From positions 62,001 to 126,000 of the forward strand of contig NZ_KB898187.1 in NCBI RefSeq assembly GCF_000377505.1: a DNA stretch of 64,000 nucleotides. The letters run 5' to 3'. Shown here piece after piece: positions 17,182-25,691 of the stretch. Under the pieces are notes generated by a model, which was not told the DNA's origin, searched no databases, and saw only the letters and a list, made by a program, of their open reading frames with translations. This stretch comes from Paenibacillus massiliensis 2301065 = DSM 16942. Lineage in GTDB: Bacteria > Bacillota > Bacilli > Paenibacillales > Paenibacillaceae. Every line of letters starts with the position of its first letter. Within the stretch, counting starts at the first letter, position 1. Both the position numbers and the translations under genes were made by a program.

Positions 17182-17210
17182 TAATATGGACATGCACCAC
17201 TGAATACATT
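17182..17210 (+). promoter_or_regulatory. Candidate sigma-E promoter of spoVK
   Basis: TAATATG, 14 bases, then AATACATT, close to the sigma-E consensus KMATATW-N14/15-CATACAHT with one or two mismatches, about 45 bases before the gene. B. subtilis spoVK is known to be transcribed in the mother cell by sigma-E, which makes the match plausible. Confidence 0.45.
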
Positions 17211-17254
17211 GATTAAAGGGACGGTACCCGATCAAATGTCGAGGTGATGGATGC

Positions 17255-18223
17255 ATGAACGGACGGGGAATGGCAGCAGGTAAACAAGCTGCGGAACGGC
17301 CTTCCAGGCAGATCAATGTCGTAATACGCAGCCAGGAGCCTCAGAATTCTATAGAAGCTGCTGCTGCAGCGCTACCTGCCAAGGAATTGCCACAGCATGC
17401 TCTGTATCAGGAGATCCGCAAAGAGCTGGATCAGCTCGTTGGTCTGGATAACATCAAAGAACTGGTGTTTGAAATTTATGCTTTCTTGCAAATTGCGCAT
17501 ATGCGTGCAGACGCAGGACTGCTGAGCGATGCACACGTCTATCATATGATATTCAAAGGTAACCCAGGCACGGGAAAGACGACGGTGGCCCGGATCGTTG
17601 CCAAGATGATGCAGCGGCTTGGTGTATTATCCAAGGGGCATCTGATTGAAGCGGAGCGTGCGGACCTGGTTGGGGAATATATCGGGCATACAGCTCAGAA
17701 GACCCGTGATTTAGTGAAAAAAGCCATGGGCGGCATATTGTTTGTGGATGAAGCCTATAGCTTGGCGCGGGGCGGAGAAAAGGATTTTGGCAAGGAAGCC
17801 ATTGACACCTTGGTAAAAGCGATGGAGGATCAGAAAAATCAGTTTATTCTGATCCTGGCAGGCTACTCCGGGGAGATGGATTTCTTTCTGCATACGAATC
17901 CCGGATTACCTTCACGTTTTCCCATTCAAATGGAATTCCCAGATTATACAGTGGACCAGTTGATTCAAATCTGTGAGCTGATGGCCAAGGATCGGGATTA
18001 TATTTTGCTCCCCCAAAGCATACTAAAAATGAAGCAGCATTTAATGTCTGCAAAGCAGGAAAGTCTCCACGCGTTCAGTAATGCGCGCTATGTTCGCAAT
18101 GTCATTGAACGTTCTATTCGTCATCAAGCGGTTCGATTATTGAATCAGTATGCTAGCGGTCAGCCCGGCAAGCTGGAATTGATGACGCTACGTCCGGAGG
18201 ATTTGAAAATATCCAACGATTAG
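17255..18223 (+). CDS. spoVK: Stage V sporulation protein K, AAA+ ATPase
   Basis: 322 residues. CbxX/CfxQ-type AAA+ ATPase needed for spore maturation in B. subtilis. Walker A GNPGTGKTT begins at Gly102, Walker B is ILFVDEAYSL, sensor-type residues lie in LILAGYSGEM, and the arginine-finger region is NPGLPSRFP. The first 60 residues are a variable linker. The following hflX-ynbB-glnR-glnA order is the same as in B. subtilis, which strongly supports orthology. GAGGTGATGG precedes the ATG. Its exact substrate is unknown. Confidence 0.93.
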   Translation: MNGRGMAAGKQAAERPSRQINVVIRSQEPQNSIEAAAAALPAKELPQHALYQEIRKELDQLVGLDNIKELVFEIYAFLQIAHMRADAGLLSDAHVYHMIFKGNPGTGKTTVARIVAKMMQRLGVLSKGHLIEAERADLVGEYIGHTAQKTRDLVKKAMGGILFVDEAYSLARGGEKDFGKEAIDTLVKAMEDQKNQFILILAGYSGEMDFFLHTNPGLPSRFPIQMEFPDYTVDQLIQICELMAKDRDYILLPQSILKMKQHLMSAKQESLHAFSNARYVRNVIERSIRHQAVRLLNQYASGQPGKLELMTLRPEDLKISND

Positions 18224-18514
18224 GCGATAATGAGGGTTTAGGCACAAGCGTTCTATAAATACAGTAATGATCGGGCGTATGAGTAATAAGGAAGCAGTTA
18301 ATAATCTCTTAGTAATAGCTTGCTGTAACTGTGTAGTATCATCAAACAGAGTAATATGACCGATGAATAGGATGTATGAGGGTCAGAAATGGGTCAAGCG
18401 TGCCCAAATAACAATCATATCTCTAAAGCCTGAGCCGACCTGGATAAGGTCGGTTTCTGCTCGGATATTGAAATTGAAACGAACATTGCAGCAAGAGGAG
18501 CTGAACAAGCATAG
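18224..18514. other. Intergenic region between spoVK and hflX
   Basis: No gene seen. It holds a perfect 7-bp hairpin CCGACCT/AGGTCGG (18435-18453) followed only by TTTCTG, so a weak terminator or a leader hairpin of hflX. No clear sigma-A promoter was found by eye. Confidence 0.4.
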
Positions 18515-19801
18515 ATGAGTAACCAAACTTTTGATACACAAACAGATATTAAGGATCGTGCAGTCCTGGTCAGCCTGATCACGGATGAAGTGAAGCGTAC
18601 CGGCGTCGATCCCCAATATTCTCTGGATGAGCTGGTGAAGCTGGCAGAGACGGCGGGGGTAGAAGTATTAAGTGTAATGAGCCAAAACCGGGAGACAAGG
18701 GATACAAAATGGTTCATCGGTAAAGGGAAAGTGGAGGAGCTGCGGGCCATTGCGGATACACTTGGTGCGACTACGGCCATCTTTGATCAGGAGCTGTCCG
18801 GTGCCCAGGTGCGAAATCTGGAGGAAAGTCTGGACCTGAAGATCATTGATCGTACGCAACTCATTTTGGATATATTCGCGCAGCGGGCCAACACGCGTGA
18901 AGGGATCATACAGGTTGAGCTTGCCCAGCTCTCCTACCTGCTACCGCGTTTGTCGGGACAAGGTAAAAACCTCTCCAGACTTGGAGGGGGAATTGGAACA
19001 CGGGGGCCTGGTGAAAGCAAGCTGGAGACAGACCGACGTCATATTCGTGACCGGATCGGGGAGTTAAAGCGTCAATTGGAAGAGGTTACACGGCATCGCC
19101 GGCTGCATCGAGAGAGAAGGCAAAAAAGCGGAGTCATTCAGGTGGCACTGGTGGGGTACACAAATGCAGGGAAATCAACATTACTCAAGCAGCTGACTGC
19201 TGCGGATGTATATATTGAGAATCAGCTTTTTGCTACGCTTGATCCGACTTCTCGAAATATGGAACTGCCAAGTGGAAAAGAAATTGTACTGACGGACACC
19301 GTTGGATTCATTCAGAACCTTCCACATGACTTGGTGGCCGCATTTCGGGCGACGCTAGAAGAGGTTAATGAGGCGAATCTGATTCTCCATGTGGTGGATG
19401 CTTCGTCTGACATGAGAGATGATCAGATGAAGGTGGTACAGAACATCCTGCAGGATCTGGGTGCAGCAGACAAACCGCAGCTGGTGTTGTTCAACAAGAA
19501 GGATGCTTGCTCACCTGAGCAGCTGGAAATGCTTCCGGCAGGTCCTGAATACGTGAAGCTAAGTGCTTTTGATGAAGCGGATTTGTTGAAGGTTCGGGAG
19601 ATGATTCAGGAGCATCTTACTGGGGATACCATTGTGTACAAAATTCCAGCGGAGCGAGGAGATCTGACGTCGGTCATCTATCGCGTTGGGGATGTCATTC
19701 GGACGGAATATGAAGAGAATGATGTGATATATGAGGTTCGATTGCAGAAAAGCGAGTATGAAAAATACGGCTATGCTTTGCGAGAATTTACAATGGCATA
19801 A
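18515..19801 (+). CDS. hflX: GTPase HflX, ribosome-associated
   Basis: 428 residues, the family's usual length. HflX binds the 50S subunit and can split stalled ribosomes. The N-terminal HflX domain has WFIGKGKVEEL and DQELSGAQVRNLEE. A glycine-rich linker (GGGIGTRGPGESKLETDRR) and basic helices follow. The G domain has P-loop GYTNAGKST (from Gly214), switch II DTVGFIQNLPHDLVAAFRAT and NKKD. The C-terminal domain is complete. Equivalent to B. subtilis ynbA, between spoVK and ynbB. The SD (GAGGAG) is about 14 bases upstream, a little far. Confidence 0.95.
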   Translation: MSNQTFDTQTDIKDRAVLVSLITDEVKRTGVDPQYSLDELVKLAETAGVEVLSVMSQNRETRDTKWFIGKGKVEELRAIADTLGATTAIFDQELSGAQVRNLEESLDLKIIDRTQLILDIFAQRANTREGIIQVELAQLSYLLPRLSGQGKNLSRLGGGIGTRGPGESKLETDRRHIRDRIGELKRQLEEVTRHRRLHRERRQKSGVIQVALVGYTNAGKSTLLKQLTAADVYIENQLFATLDPTSRNMELPSGKEIVLTDTVGFIQNLPHDLVAAFRATLEEVNEANLILHVVDASSDMRDDQMKVVQNILQDLGAADKPQLVLFNKKDACSPEQLEMLPAGPEYVKLSAFDEADLLKVREMIQEHLTGDTIVYKIPAERGDLTSVIYRVGDVIRTEYEENDVIYEVRLQKSEYEKYGYALREFTMA

Positions 19802-19902
19802 CATGAAATGAAAGTTATTTACAATATAGACTGTCAAGAAAATGACATGACGAGGTATACTATTCGTCAGCTTGAGGGACAAAAAGGGGATTGAGGTTAA
19901 GG

Positions 19903-21156
19903 ATGGTTCATTTTTCACCAGAGATTGAACAGGTTAAGGAACGGGTAGAGGAGAAGATTCAGGGGAGATTACGGGAGATTGACAGCATTGTGGACCTGAA
20001 TCAGTGGAAGGTCATTGAGGCGTTCCAACGGCATCAGGTGAGTGATTTTCATTTTGCTAATTCGACGGGTTATGCGTATAACGATCGTGGGCGAGAGGTG
20101 CTCGACCTGGTGTATGCGGATGTATTCGGGGCAGAAGCTGCCCTAGTTAGACCGCACTTTGCATCTGGCACGCATACAATTGCAACAGCGTTGTTCGGTG
20201 TGCTCCGTCCTGGCGATGAGCTTCTGTACATTACGGGGCGTCCATATGACACTTTACACAAGGTTATTGGTCACGAGAATGACGGAACGGGCTCACTTGC
20301 AGACTTCGGAATTCGTTATCGGGAAGTGGCTCTTCAGGCAGATGGCGAGATTGACTGGTCAGCCGTACAGCAGGCGATCAGCCCGGCAACAAAGGTCATC
20401 GGTATTCAGCGTTCACGGGGCTATGACTGGCGGGCGTCCTTCACAGTGGCTCAGATTGCTGAGATGATTCAGCAGGTGAAGGAAATGAAACCAGACGTTG
20501 TAGTCTTCGTAGATAACTGTTATGGAGAATTTACGGAGAAGCAAGAGCCTACGGATGTTGGTGCCGATCTGATGGCGGGCTCGTTAATTAAAAATCCGGG
20601 GGGCGGAATAGCAGAGACCGGAGGCTACATATGTGGTAAAAAGGAATATGTGGAGCTGGCGGCTTATCGTTTGACTGCACCAGGGATTGGTTCAGAGGTT
20701 GGGGCTATGCTGGGGACCACGAGACATATTTATCAGGGTTTGTTTTTGGCGCCTACCTTAGTCGGGCAAGCTGTAAAGGGAAGTGTTTTCGCAGCAGCTG
20801 TGTTCGAGGAAGTGGGCTTCGAATCCAAACCAGGCTGGCAGGAGCAAAGGACTGACCTCATCCAAGCTGTTTCTTTCACAGGTGCTGAGCATCTCATTGC
20901 ATTCGTACAGGGGATACAACGTGCTGCAGCTGTGGATAGTCATGTGGTGCCGGAGCCTTGGGACATGCCTGGCTATGAGCATCCTGTCATTATGGCGGCA
21001 GGGACCTTTATTCAGGGAGGTAGCCTGGAACTATCCGCGGATGCGCCGATTAGAGCGCCTTATATCGGTTATATGCAAGGAGGACTTACCTATTCCCACG
21101 TCAAATTTGGTGTTCTAATGGCACTGCAAACGATGAAGGATCGCAATTTACTGTGA
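19903..21156 (+). CDS. ynbB: PLP-dependent YnbB family protein (methionine gamma-lyase related)
   Basis: 417 residues, close to the B. subtilis homologue. It belongs to the fold-type I PLP enzymes of cysteine/methionine metabolism, historically annotated as aluminium resistance protein. Visible marks: FHFANSTGYAYND, SGTHTIATALFGVLRPGDEL, the PLP-binding IGIQRSRGYDWR, VVVFVDNCYGEF (aspartate contacting the pyridine ring), and the lysine region MAGSLIKNPGGG, where Lys in SLIKNPGG is the likely Schiff-base residue. GAGG 6 bases upstream favours ATG 19903 over TTG 19891. Its stop overlaps the GlnR box of the next operon. The physiological substrate is uncertain. Confidence 0.88.
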   Translation: MVHFSPEIEQVKERVEEKIQGRLREIDSIVDLNQWKVIEAFQRHQVSDFHFANSTGYAYNDRGREVLDLVYADVFGAEAALVRPHFASGTHTIATALFGVLRPGDELLYITGRPYDTLHKVIGHENDGTGSLADFGIRYREVALQADGEIDWSAVQQAISPATKVIGIQRSRGYDWRASFTVAQIAEMIQQVKEMKPDVVVFVDNCYGEFTEKQEPTDVGADLMAGSLIKNPGGGIAETGGYICGKKEYVELAAYRLTAPGIGSEVGAMLGTTRHIYQGLFLAPTLVGQAVKGSVFAAAVFEEVGFESKPGWQEQRTDLIQAVSFTGAEHLIAFVQGIQRAAAVDSHVVPEPWDMPGYEHPVIMAAGTFIQGGSLELSADAPIRAPYIGYMQGGLTYSHVKFGVLMALQTMKDRNLL

Positions 21157-21168
21157 GTTTACCTAACA
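21152..21168 (+). promoter_or_regulatory. GlnR-binding site
   Basis: TGTGA-N7-TAACA matches the GlnR/TnrA consensus TGTNA-N7-TNACA exactly. It starts inside the ynbB stop codon and ends 5 bases before the -35 box of glnRA, so it should let GlnR repress its own operon when nitrogen is plentiful. Confidence 0.8.
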
Positions 21169-21173
21169 TATCA

Positions 21174-21203
21174 TTGACATTTTACATCAGATAAATGTAC
21201 AAT
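21174..21203 (+). promoter_or_regulatory. Sigma-A promoter of glnRA
   Basis: TTGACA, 18 bases, TACAAT (preceded by TG), 37 bases before glnR. An ACATTT...AAATGT inverted repeat (21177-21198) spans the spacer and may be a second, weaker regulator contact. Confidence 0.75.
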
Positions 21204-21239
21204 GAGGTGAAGAAAAGATCACTGGAAGGTTGATGAACG

Positions 21240-21650
21240 ATGGGTGACGAAATTCGCAGAAATATGGCCTTATTTCCAATCGGAATCGTTATGAAGCTGA
21301 CAGATCTGTCAGCGAGGCAGATTCGTTATTATGAACAGCACAGTCTGATTGTTCCGGCACGTACGTCCGGTAATCAGCGCCTTTTCTCATTCAATGATGT
21401 AGAGCGCTTGCTTGAAATCAAAGCACTGATTGAGAAAGGGGTTAATATCGCAGGCATTAAGCAGGTAATGAACCCTGTCTCCAAAGAATCTGAGGAAGCA
21501 ACGGTAATTACGGCTGATACTGAGGTCAAGCGTCGGGAGCTGTCAGATACGCAGCTGCACCGTTTGCTGAAGCAGCAGCTCGTTGCAGGGAAGAGACCAG
21601 GTCAGGTCTCCATGATTCAGGGTGAGCTGTCCAGGTTTTTTAATAAATAA
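21240..21650 (+). CDS. glnR: Nitrogen regulator GlnR (MerR family)
   Basis: 136 residues. Represses the glutamine synthetase operon in nitrogen excess. The N-terminal winged HTH of the MerR family is plain (LFPIGIVMKLTDLSARQIRY, RTSGNQRLFSFNDVERLLEI, VNIAGIKQVM). The C-terminal tail (LSDTQLHRLLKQQLVAGKRP...) matches the GlnR region through which feedback-inhibited GlnA stimulates DNA binding. It forms an operon with glnA 49 bases downstream and has a GlnR box in its promoter. Confidence 0.96.
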   Translation: MGDEIRRNMALFPIGIVMKLTDLSARQIRYYEQHSLIVPARTSGNQRLFSFNDVERLLEIKALIEKGVNIAGIKQVMNPVSKESEEATVITADTEVKRRELSDTQLHRLLKQQLVAGKRPGQVSMIQGELSRFFNK

Positions 21651-21699
21651 TTAGCTATTATACTCCATTACATGATAAGAGAGAAAAGGAGAGGTTACA

Positions 21700-23028
21700 T
21701 TGAGTTACAGCAAAGAAGACATTCTCCGTATTGCCAAGGAAGAAAACGTTCGTTTTATTCGTCTGCAGTTCACGGATTTGCTTGGTACCATTAAGAATGT
21801 AGAGATTCCTCTGAGTCAGCTTGAGAAGGCACTGGATAACAAAATGATGTTTGATGGTTCTTCGATTGAAGGCTATGTCCGCATTGAGGAATCTGATATG
21901 TATCTGTATCCAGATCTAGATACATGGGTGATTTTCCCTTGGGTTACGCAAAACCGCGTGGCGCGTCTAATCTGTGATATTTATATGCCAAATGGTGAGC
22001 CGTTCGCTGGAGATCCACGTGGGATCTTGAAGAAAGTGTTGAAGGAAGCCGAAGAAATGGGCTACTCTTCCATGAATGTTGGACCTGAGCCTGAGTTCTT
22101 CCTGTTCAAGACAGATGAGAAGGGCAATCCAACAGAAGAATTGAATGACCAGGGTGGATACTTCGATCTGGCTCCGACGGATCTGGGCGAGAATTGCCGT
22201 CGCGAGATCGTTCTGACACTGGAAGAGATGGGCTTCGAGATTGAGGCTTCCCACCACGAAGTGGCACCAGGCCAGCATGAAATCGATTTTAAATATGCAG
22301 ACGCTATCAAGGCTGCGGATCAGATCCAGACGTTCAAACTGGTCGTGAAGACTATCGCGAGACAGCATGGCCTGCACGCTACATTTATGCCTAAGCCATT
22401 GTTTGGCATGAACGGCTCAGGAATGCACTGTCACCAATCCTTGTTCCAAGGCGACACTAATGTATTCTATGATGAAAGCGATACGCTTGGCTTGAGCCAG
22501 ACAGCACGCTATTATATGGCAGGAGTGTTGAAGCACGCTCGTGCGATGGCGGCAATTACGAATCCTACTGTGAACTCGTACAAGCGTCTTGTACCAGGCT
22601 ATGAAGCTCCTTCCTATGTGGCATGGTCTGCTAGCAACCGTAGCCCGATGATTCGAATTCCGGCATCTCGCGGTTTGAGCACTCGGATTGAGGTTCGTAA
22701 CCCAGATCCGGCTGCTAACCCTTATCTGGCACTGGCTGTAATGCTGAGAGCAGGTCTGGATGGCATTAAGCGTCAATTGACATTGCCAGCTCCGATTGAC
22801 CGTAACATTTACGTCATGACAGAGGAAGAACTGGTGGAGGAAGGCATTGCAAGCCTGCCTGCAGATCTGAAGGAAGCGCTCGGCGAGCTACTGCGTAGTG
22901 AAGTAATTGCAAGTGCGCTGGGAGATCACGCGCTCGCATATTTCTATGAGCTTAAGGAAATTGAATGGGACATGTATAGAACTCAAGTCCACCAATGGGA
23001 ACGCGATCAATATCTGTCCTTGTACTAA
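21700..23028 (+). CDS. glnA: Glutamine synthetase, type I
   Basis: 442 residues, TTG start after AAAGGAGAGG. Makes glutamine from glutamate, ammonia and ATP, and in Bacillota also signals nitrogen status to GlnR and TnrA. Signatures: FDGSSIEG, the metal-ligand [23 protein letters not shown], the ATP-binding [18 protein letters not shown], and [17 protein letters not shown] with the flexible-loop Glu. The short length without an adenylylation loop fits the GSI-alpha form. Complete, followed by a strong terminator. Confidence 0.98.
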   Translation: MSYSKEDILRIAKEENVRFIRLQFTDLLGTIKNVEIPLSQLEKALDNKMMFDGSSIEGYVRIEESDMYLYPDLDTWVIFPWVTQNRVARLICDIYMPNGEPFAGDPRGILKKVLKEAEEMGYSSMNVGPEPEFFLFKTDEKGNPTEELNDQGGYFDLAPTDLGENCRREIVLTLEEMGFEIEASHHEVAPGQHEIDFKYADAIKAADQIQTFKLVVKTIARQHGLHATFMPKPLFGMNGSGMHCHQSLFQGDTNVFYDESDTLGLSQTARYYMAGVLKHARAMAAITNPTVNSYKRLVPGYEAPSYVAWSASNRSPMIRIPASRGLSTRIEVRNPDPAANPYLALAVMLRAGLDGIKRQLTLPAPIDRNIYVMTEEELVEEGIASLPADLKEALGELLRSEVIASALGDHALAYFYELKEIEWDMYRTQVHQWERDQYLSLY

Positions 23029-23034
23029 GATGAC

Positions 23035-23068
23035 AACCCTTGGGGCCATAAGGCTCCAAGGGTTTTTT
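23035..23068 (+). terminator. Rho-independent terminator of glnRA
   Basis: A 13-bp stem AACCCTTGGGGCC/GGCTCCAAGGGTT (one G-U pair) with an ATAA loop, then TTTTGC. Confidence 0.95.
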
Positions 23069-23127
23069 GCTTTGTTGAAGGGGGCGAAATACCCCTACTG
23101 TCGAAGTAGATCATAACATAGAATTAC

Positions 23128-23172
23128 TACTGCTAAGATGTCTACTGCTAAGATATCTACTGCTAAGAAATA
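23128..23172. repeat. Three tandem 15-bp repeats
   Basis: TACTGCTAAGATGTC, TACTGCTAAGATATC and TACTGCTAAGAAATA lie head to tail between glnA and the M23 peptidase gene. The rest of the 23069-23414 gap is AT-rich with no gene seen. Confidence 0.85.
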
Positions 23173-23414
23173 CTTCTCCTCACATTTGTTGAAATTTGTT
23201 ATGGTATTTTGATTCTAATTCAAATTGAGTATGGGGAGCCCGAATCTATAAATGCTGAAGCTTTTGGACAAAGCAGGCGACGAGGTGCCGTTGCTATATC
23301 CTGCTGTAATCATAGAATAAAGGAAGAGAGTAACCAGTAAAGAGAGTAGTGAGAGAGATTACTAGCTTTCTATATCACACGTCCGTATTCATGAAAAGGA
23401 GAGGGGCGAGCAAG

Positions 23415-24140
23415 ATGACAAATCCATTCGATGGTTACCGGCTTACCAGCCCATTCGGATATCGGACTCATCCTGTGGACCAGGTCAGAAGATTTCATCG
23501 CGGAGTGGATCTGGTGATTACCCCGCCTGATGGCGAAATAAAAGCATTTACTTCAGGATTGGTCCTTCATGCCAAACTGGGAGTTACCGGCTCTGGATTC
23601 GGTAATATGGGTATAGTTGTTGCTATACGTGATGTGCATGGATATCTACATGTATATGCACATCTATCTAGTGCGGGAGTAAAAGAGGGACAGCAAGTTC
23701 AGCGAGGTCAGGTCATTGGTCGGCAGGGGAGTACGGGGAGTTCAACAGGACCGCATTTGCATTACGAAATTCGTAGGGCATCATCACCCTCATACGGCTA
23801 CACACCCACAGAAGCCGGAGTTGTAGAGCCTACTCAATACTTGATAAATTATTATAGGGCAACAGAGCCGGGGAAGGAGAACCCAGTGGCACAGGAAAGA
23901 GATGTTCATGGCGTCAGTCCATGGGCCGAGAAGGATTGGAAGGAAGCCGAAGCTAACGGCTATTTTGACGGCAGTCGACCAGGAGCTCCAATGACGAGGG
24001 AGGAAGCAGCGATTGTGATTAATCGCTTGCGGCGAAATTTCTTGACTCTGATTGGAGAAGTCGGGGGGAATGTAAAAGAGCTAGACGAGCGCTTAAAGAG
24101 GATCGAAAGAGCCACTAATCAAACACCTAATAATTCCTAA
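23415..24140 (+). CDS. M23-family metallopeptidase without signal peptide, with an SLH-like C-terminal half
   Basis: 241 residues; AGGAGAGGGG 8 bases upstream picks the ATG at 23415 over GTG 23349. The M23 (LytM) zinc endopeptidase core is complete: FGYRTHPV, FHRGVDL (His and Asp ligands), YAHLSS and GPHLHYEI (HxH). It cuts peptidoglycan cross-bridges. Residues about 180-225 (VSPWAEKDWKEAEANGYFDG, MTREEAAIVINRL) look like one SLH motif, and the end is a coiled coil. No signal peptide or membrane helix, which is typical of phage endolysins or tail peptidases, yet no other phage genes adjoin it. It may be a stranded phage lysin. Confidence 0.82.
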   Translation: MTNPFDGYRLTSPFGYRTHPVDQVRRFHRGVDLVITPPDGEIKAFTSGLVLHAKLGVTGSGFGNMGIVVAIRDVHGYLHVYAHLSSAGVKEGQQVQRGQVIGRQGSTGSSTGPHLHYEIRRASSPSYGYTPTEAGVVEPTQYLINYYRATEPGKENPVAQERDVHGVSPWAEKDWKEAEANGYFDGSRPGAPMTREEAAIVINRLRRNFLTLIGEVGGNVKELDERLKRIERATNQTPNNS

Positions 24141-24318
24141 ATGAATGTATTGCCAGTCACCCACATATCCGTGTTAGCCGGATACTCACTAAATGATCCT
24201 AGGGCCTGAATTGAAGCAGTATTAGAAGCATAATGCCAGAAAAATATGCTGGAAAAGTAGACTGGATCGCACGTTATGCTTTACGAAAGTAGGACATTCC
24301 CTAGTTATTACGTAAGAA

Positions 24319-24385
24319 AATACACCCTCATAATACTTAGAAGAAGCAAGCACGCTTGTCCATTCATAGTAAATGAGGGTGTATT
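24319..24385 (-). terminator. Long-loop inverted repeat, probable lexA terminator
   Basis: AATACACCCTCAT (24319-24331) and ATGAGGGTGTATT (24373-24385) form a perfect 13-bp stem around 41 bases. On the minus strand the stem runs into TTTTCTT and lies 29 bases after the lexA stop. The loop holds a smaller AAGC...GCTT hairpin. The 24141-24413 gap has no gene. Confidence 0.55.
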
Positions 24386-24413
24386 GGCTTATATCTTACA
24401 TACTGAAAGAAGT

Positions 24414-25040
24414 CTAATGGAAATCTCTGAAGAGTCCTACAACCTTGCCCAAAATTGTAACATGGGTTAAACGCAGCGGTTCAAAAGCAGGGTTCTCTGG
24501 CTGCAGTCGAATGTGATCCTTTTCCTTGTAGAAGGTCTTCACAGTTGCTTCGTCCTCTTCAGTCATGGCAACGACGATCTCTCCGTTATTCGCCGTCTGT
24601 TGTTGACGAACGATCACGTAATCCCCGTTGGAAATGCCTGCCTCGATCATACTATCTCCTACAACAGATAGCATAAACATCTTGTCCTCGCCAACGAACT
24701 GCTGAGGAAGAGGAAAGTAGTCCTCAATGTTCTCAGTAGCTGTAATAGGTACACCAGCTGTAACTTTGCCGACGACAGGGACACGAGACACCGTATAGTT
24801 GAACATATGGGCACTATCGGATTCTTCCTGACCCAGAAGCTCAATGGCGCGTGGTTTTGTAGGGTCACGACGAATCAAGCCCTTCTTCTCAAGACGATCC
24901 AGATGACCATGAACTGTCGAGCTGGACGCCAAGCCTACTGCTTCGCCAATCTCTCGGACTGAAGGAGGATATCCCTTCAAGCGTACTTCATTACGTATGA
25001 ATTCAAGTATTGCCTGTTGTCTGCTGGAAATCTTGGACAT
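24414..25040 (-). CDS. lexA: LexA repressor
   Basis: 208 residues, the usual Bacillota length. Represses SOS genes; activated RecA triggers self-cleavage. The N-terminal winged HTH is plain ([40 protein letters not shown]). The cleavage site is Ala95-Gly96 (GKVTAGVPI), the catalytic serine is Ser130 ([10 protein letters not shown]) and the lysine Lys168 (EATVKTFY). It is transcribed away from yneA across a shared intergenic region with several LexA boxes, so it is autoregulated. Confidence 0.97.
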   Translation of the reverse strand: MSKISSRQQAILEFIRNEVRLKGYPPSVREIGEAVGLASSSTVHGHLDRLEKKGLIRRDPTKPRAIELLGQEESDSAHMFNYTVSRVPVVGKVTAGVPITATENIEDYFPLPQQFVGEDKMFMLSVVGDSMIEAGISNGDYVIVRQQQTANNGEIVVAMTEEDEATVKTFYKEKDHIRLQPENPAFEPLRLTHVTILGKVVGLFRDFH

Positions 25041-25085
25041 ACCGTATCAACCCCAATATAGTAACGTTTGGGAAAATTATAACAT

Positions 25086-25099
25086 AGAACTTCCGTTCG
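25086..25099. promoter_or_regulatory. LexA box near lexA
   Basis: A-GAAC-TTCC-GTTC-G fits the Gram-positive SOS box CGAAC-N4-GTTCG with one mismatch. It lies 46 bases upstream of the lexA start codon and should mediate autorepression. Confidence 0.75.
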
Positions 25100-25247
25100 C
25101 ACAAACATAAGTTCTAAATAGTAAGTGATTAAATGAAGTTAGATCCGTTTCCAGGTAGCCATTGACTGGAATACTGGATAGTTGAGATCAAGGCGGGTGT
25201 ATGAAAAGAGGCAGAAGTTAATCTTCGGAACAAAGTCGAAAAAAAGG

Positions 25248-25261
25248 AGAACCTTTGTTCG
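25248..25261. promoter_or_regulatory. LexA box 1 of yneA
   Basis: A-GAAC-CTTT-GTTC-G, one mismatch to CGAAC-N4-GTTCG, 10 bases before the -35 box of yneA. Confidence 0.7.
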
Positions 25262-25270
25262 GAAAATGTA

Positions 25271-25299
25271 TTGAACAAAACATGTGTTCGTGTTATATT
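25271..25299 (+). promoter_or_regulatory. Sigma-A promoter of yneA
   Basis: TTGAAC, 17 bases, TATATT. A LexA box sits inside the spacer. Confidence 0.75.
25277..25290. promoter_or_regulatory. LexA box 2 of yneA, within the promoter spacer
   Basis: AAAAC-ATGT-GTTCG has one perfect half site and a weaker left half. Binding here would block RNA polymerase directly. Confidence 0.55.
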
Positions 25300-25313
25300 G
25301 ATTTCAACATTAA

Positions 25314-25327
25314 CGAACACATGTTTG
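25314..25327. promoter_or_regulatory. LexA box 3 of yneA
   Basis: CGAAC-ACAT-GTTTG, one mismatch, between the promoter and the yneA start. With the other boxes it predicts very tight repression. Confidence 0.7.
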
Positions 25328-25340
25328 GAGGGCTCGGAAA

Positions 25341-25691
25341 ATGAGATATACAACTTATAATAGCATCTATGCTTCTACAAGCTCTGAAGCAATTTCACAT
25401 ACCCAAAGCTTACTGGTGAGACTTACAAAATCCGTTTTGTTCAGACTTGTTTCAATTATGTTTGTGTTGTGGTTGAGCGGAACAGGAATTATTACAGTGC
25501 TTGCTGATGAGGGAAATACTCAGCCATTGACCGAAAAGGTTGTTGTAGAACCTGGGGATACGTTGTGGGGTATTGCGGTGTCCCATAAGCCTAAGAGAAT
25601 GGACCCGAGAGTCTATATTGAAGCGATCAAGCATGTAAATGGGTTGAAGGAGTCAGGAGTAAGAGCTGGGCAGGTGCTGTACCTACCCTGA
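25341..25691 (+). CDS. yneA: YneA-type SOS cell-division suppressor with LysM domain
   Basis: 116 residues; GGAGGG 8 bases upstream. In B. subtilis YneA delays septation during the SOS response from outside the membrane. Here one membrane helix (about 34-54, LFRLVSIMFVLWLSGTGIIT) is followed by a LysM peptidoglycan-binding domain (VVVEPGDTLWGIAVSH, YIEAIKHVNGL, VRAGQVLYLP). The N-terminal 30 cytoplasmic residues are longer than in B. subtilis. Divergent from lexA with three LexA boxes upstream, as in other Bacillota. Confidence 0.92.
   Translation: MRYTTYNSIYASTSSEAISHTQSLLVRLTKSVLFRLVSIMFVLWLSGTGIITVLADEGNTQPLTEKVVVEPGDTLWGIAVSHKPKRMDPRVYIEAIKHVNGLKESGVRAGQVLYLP

Noticed and set aside
23128-23172. 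CRISPR array
   Set aside because: The 15-bp units are directly adjacent with no spacers, and there are no cas genes.
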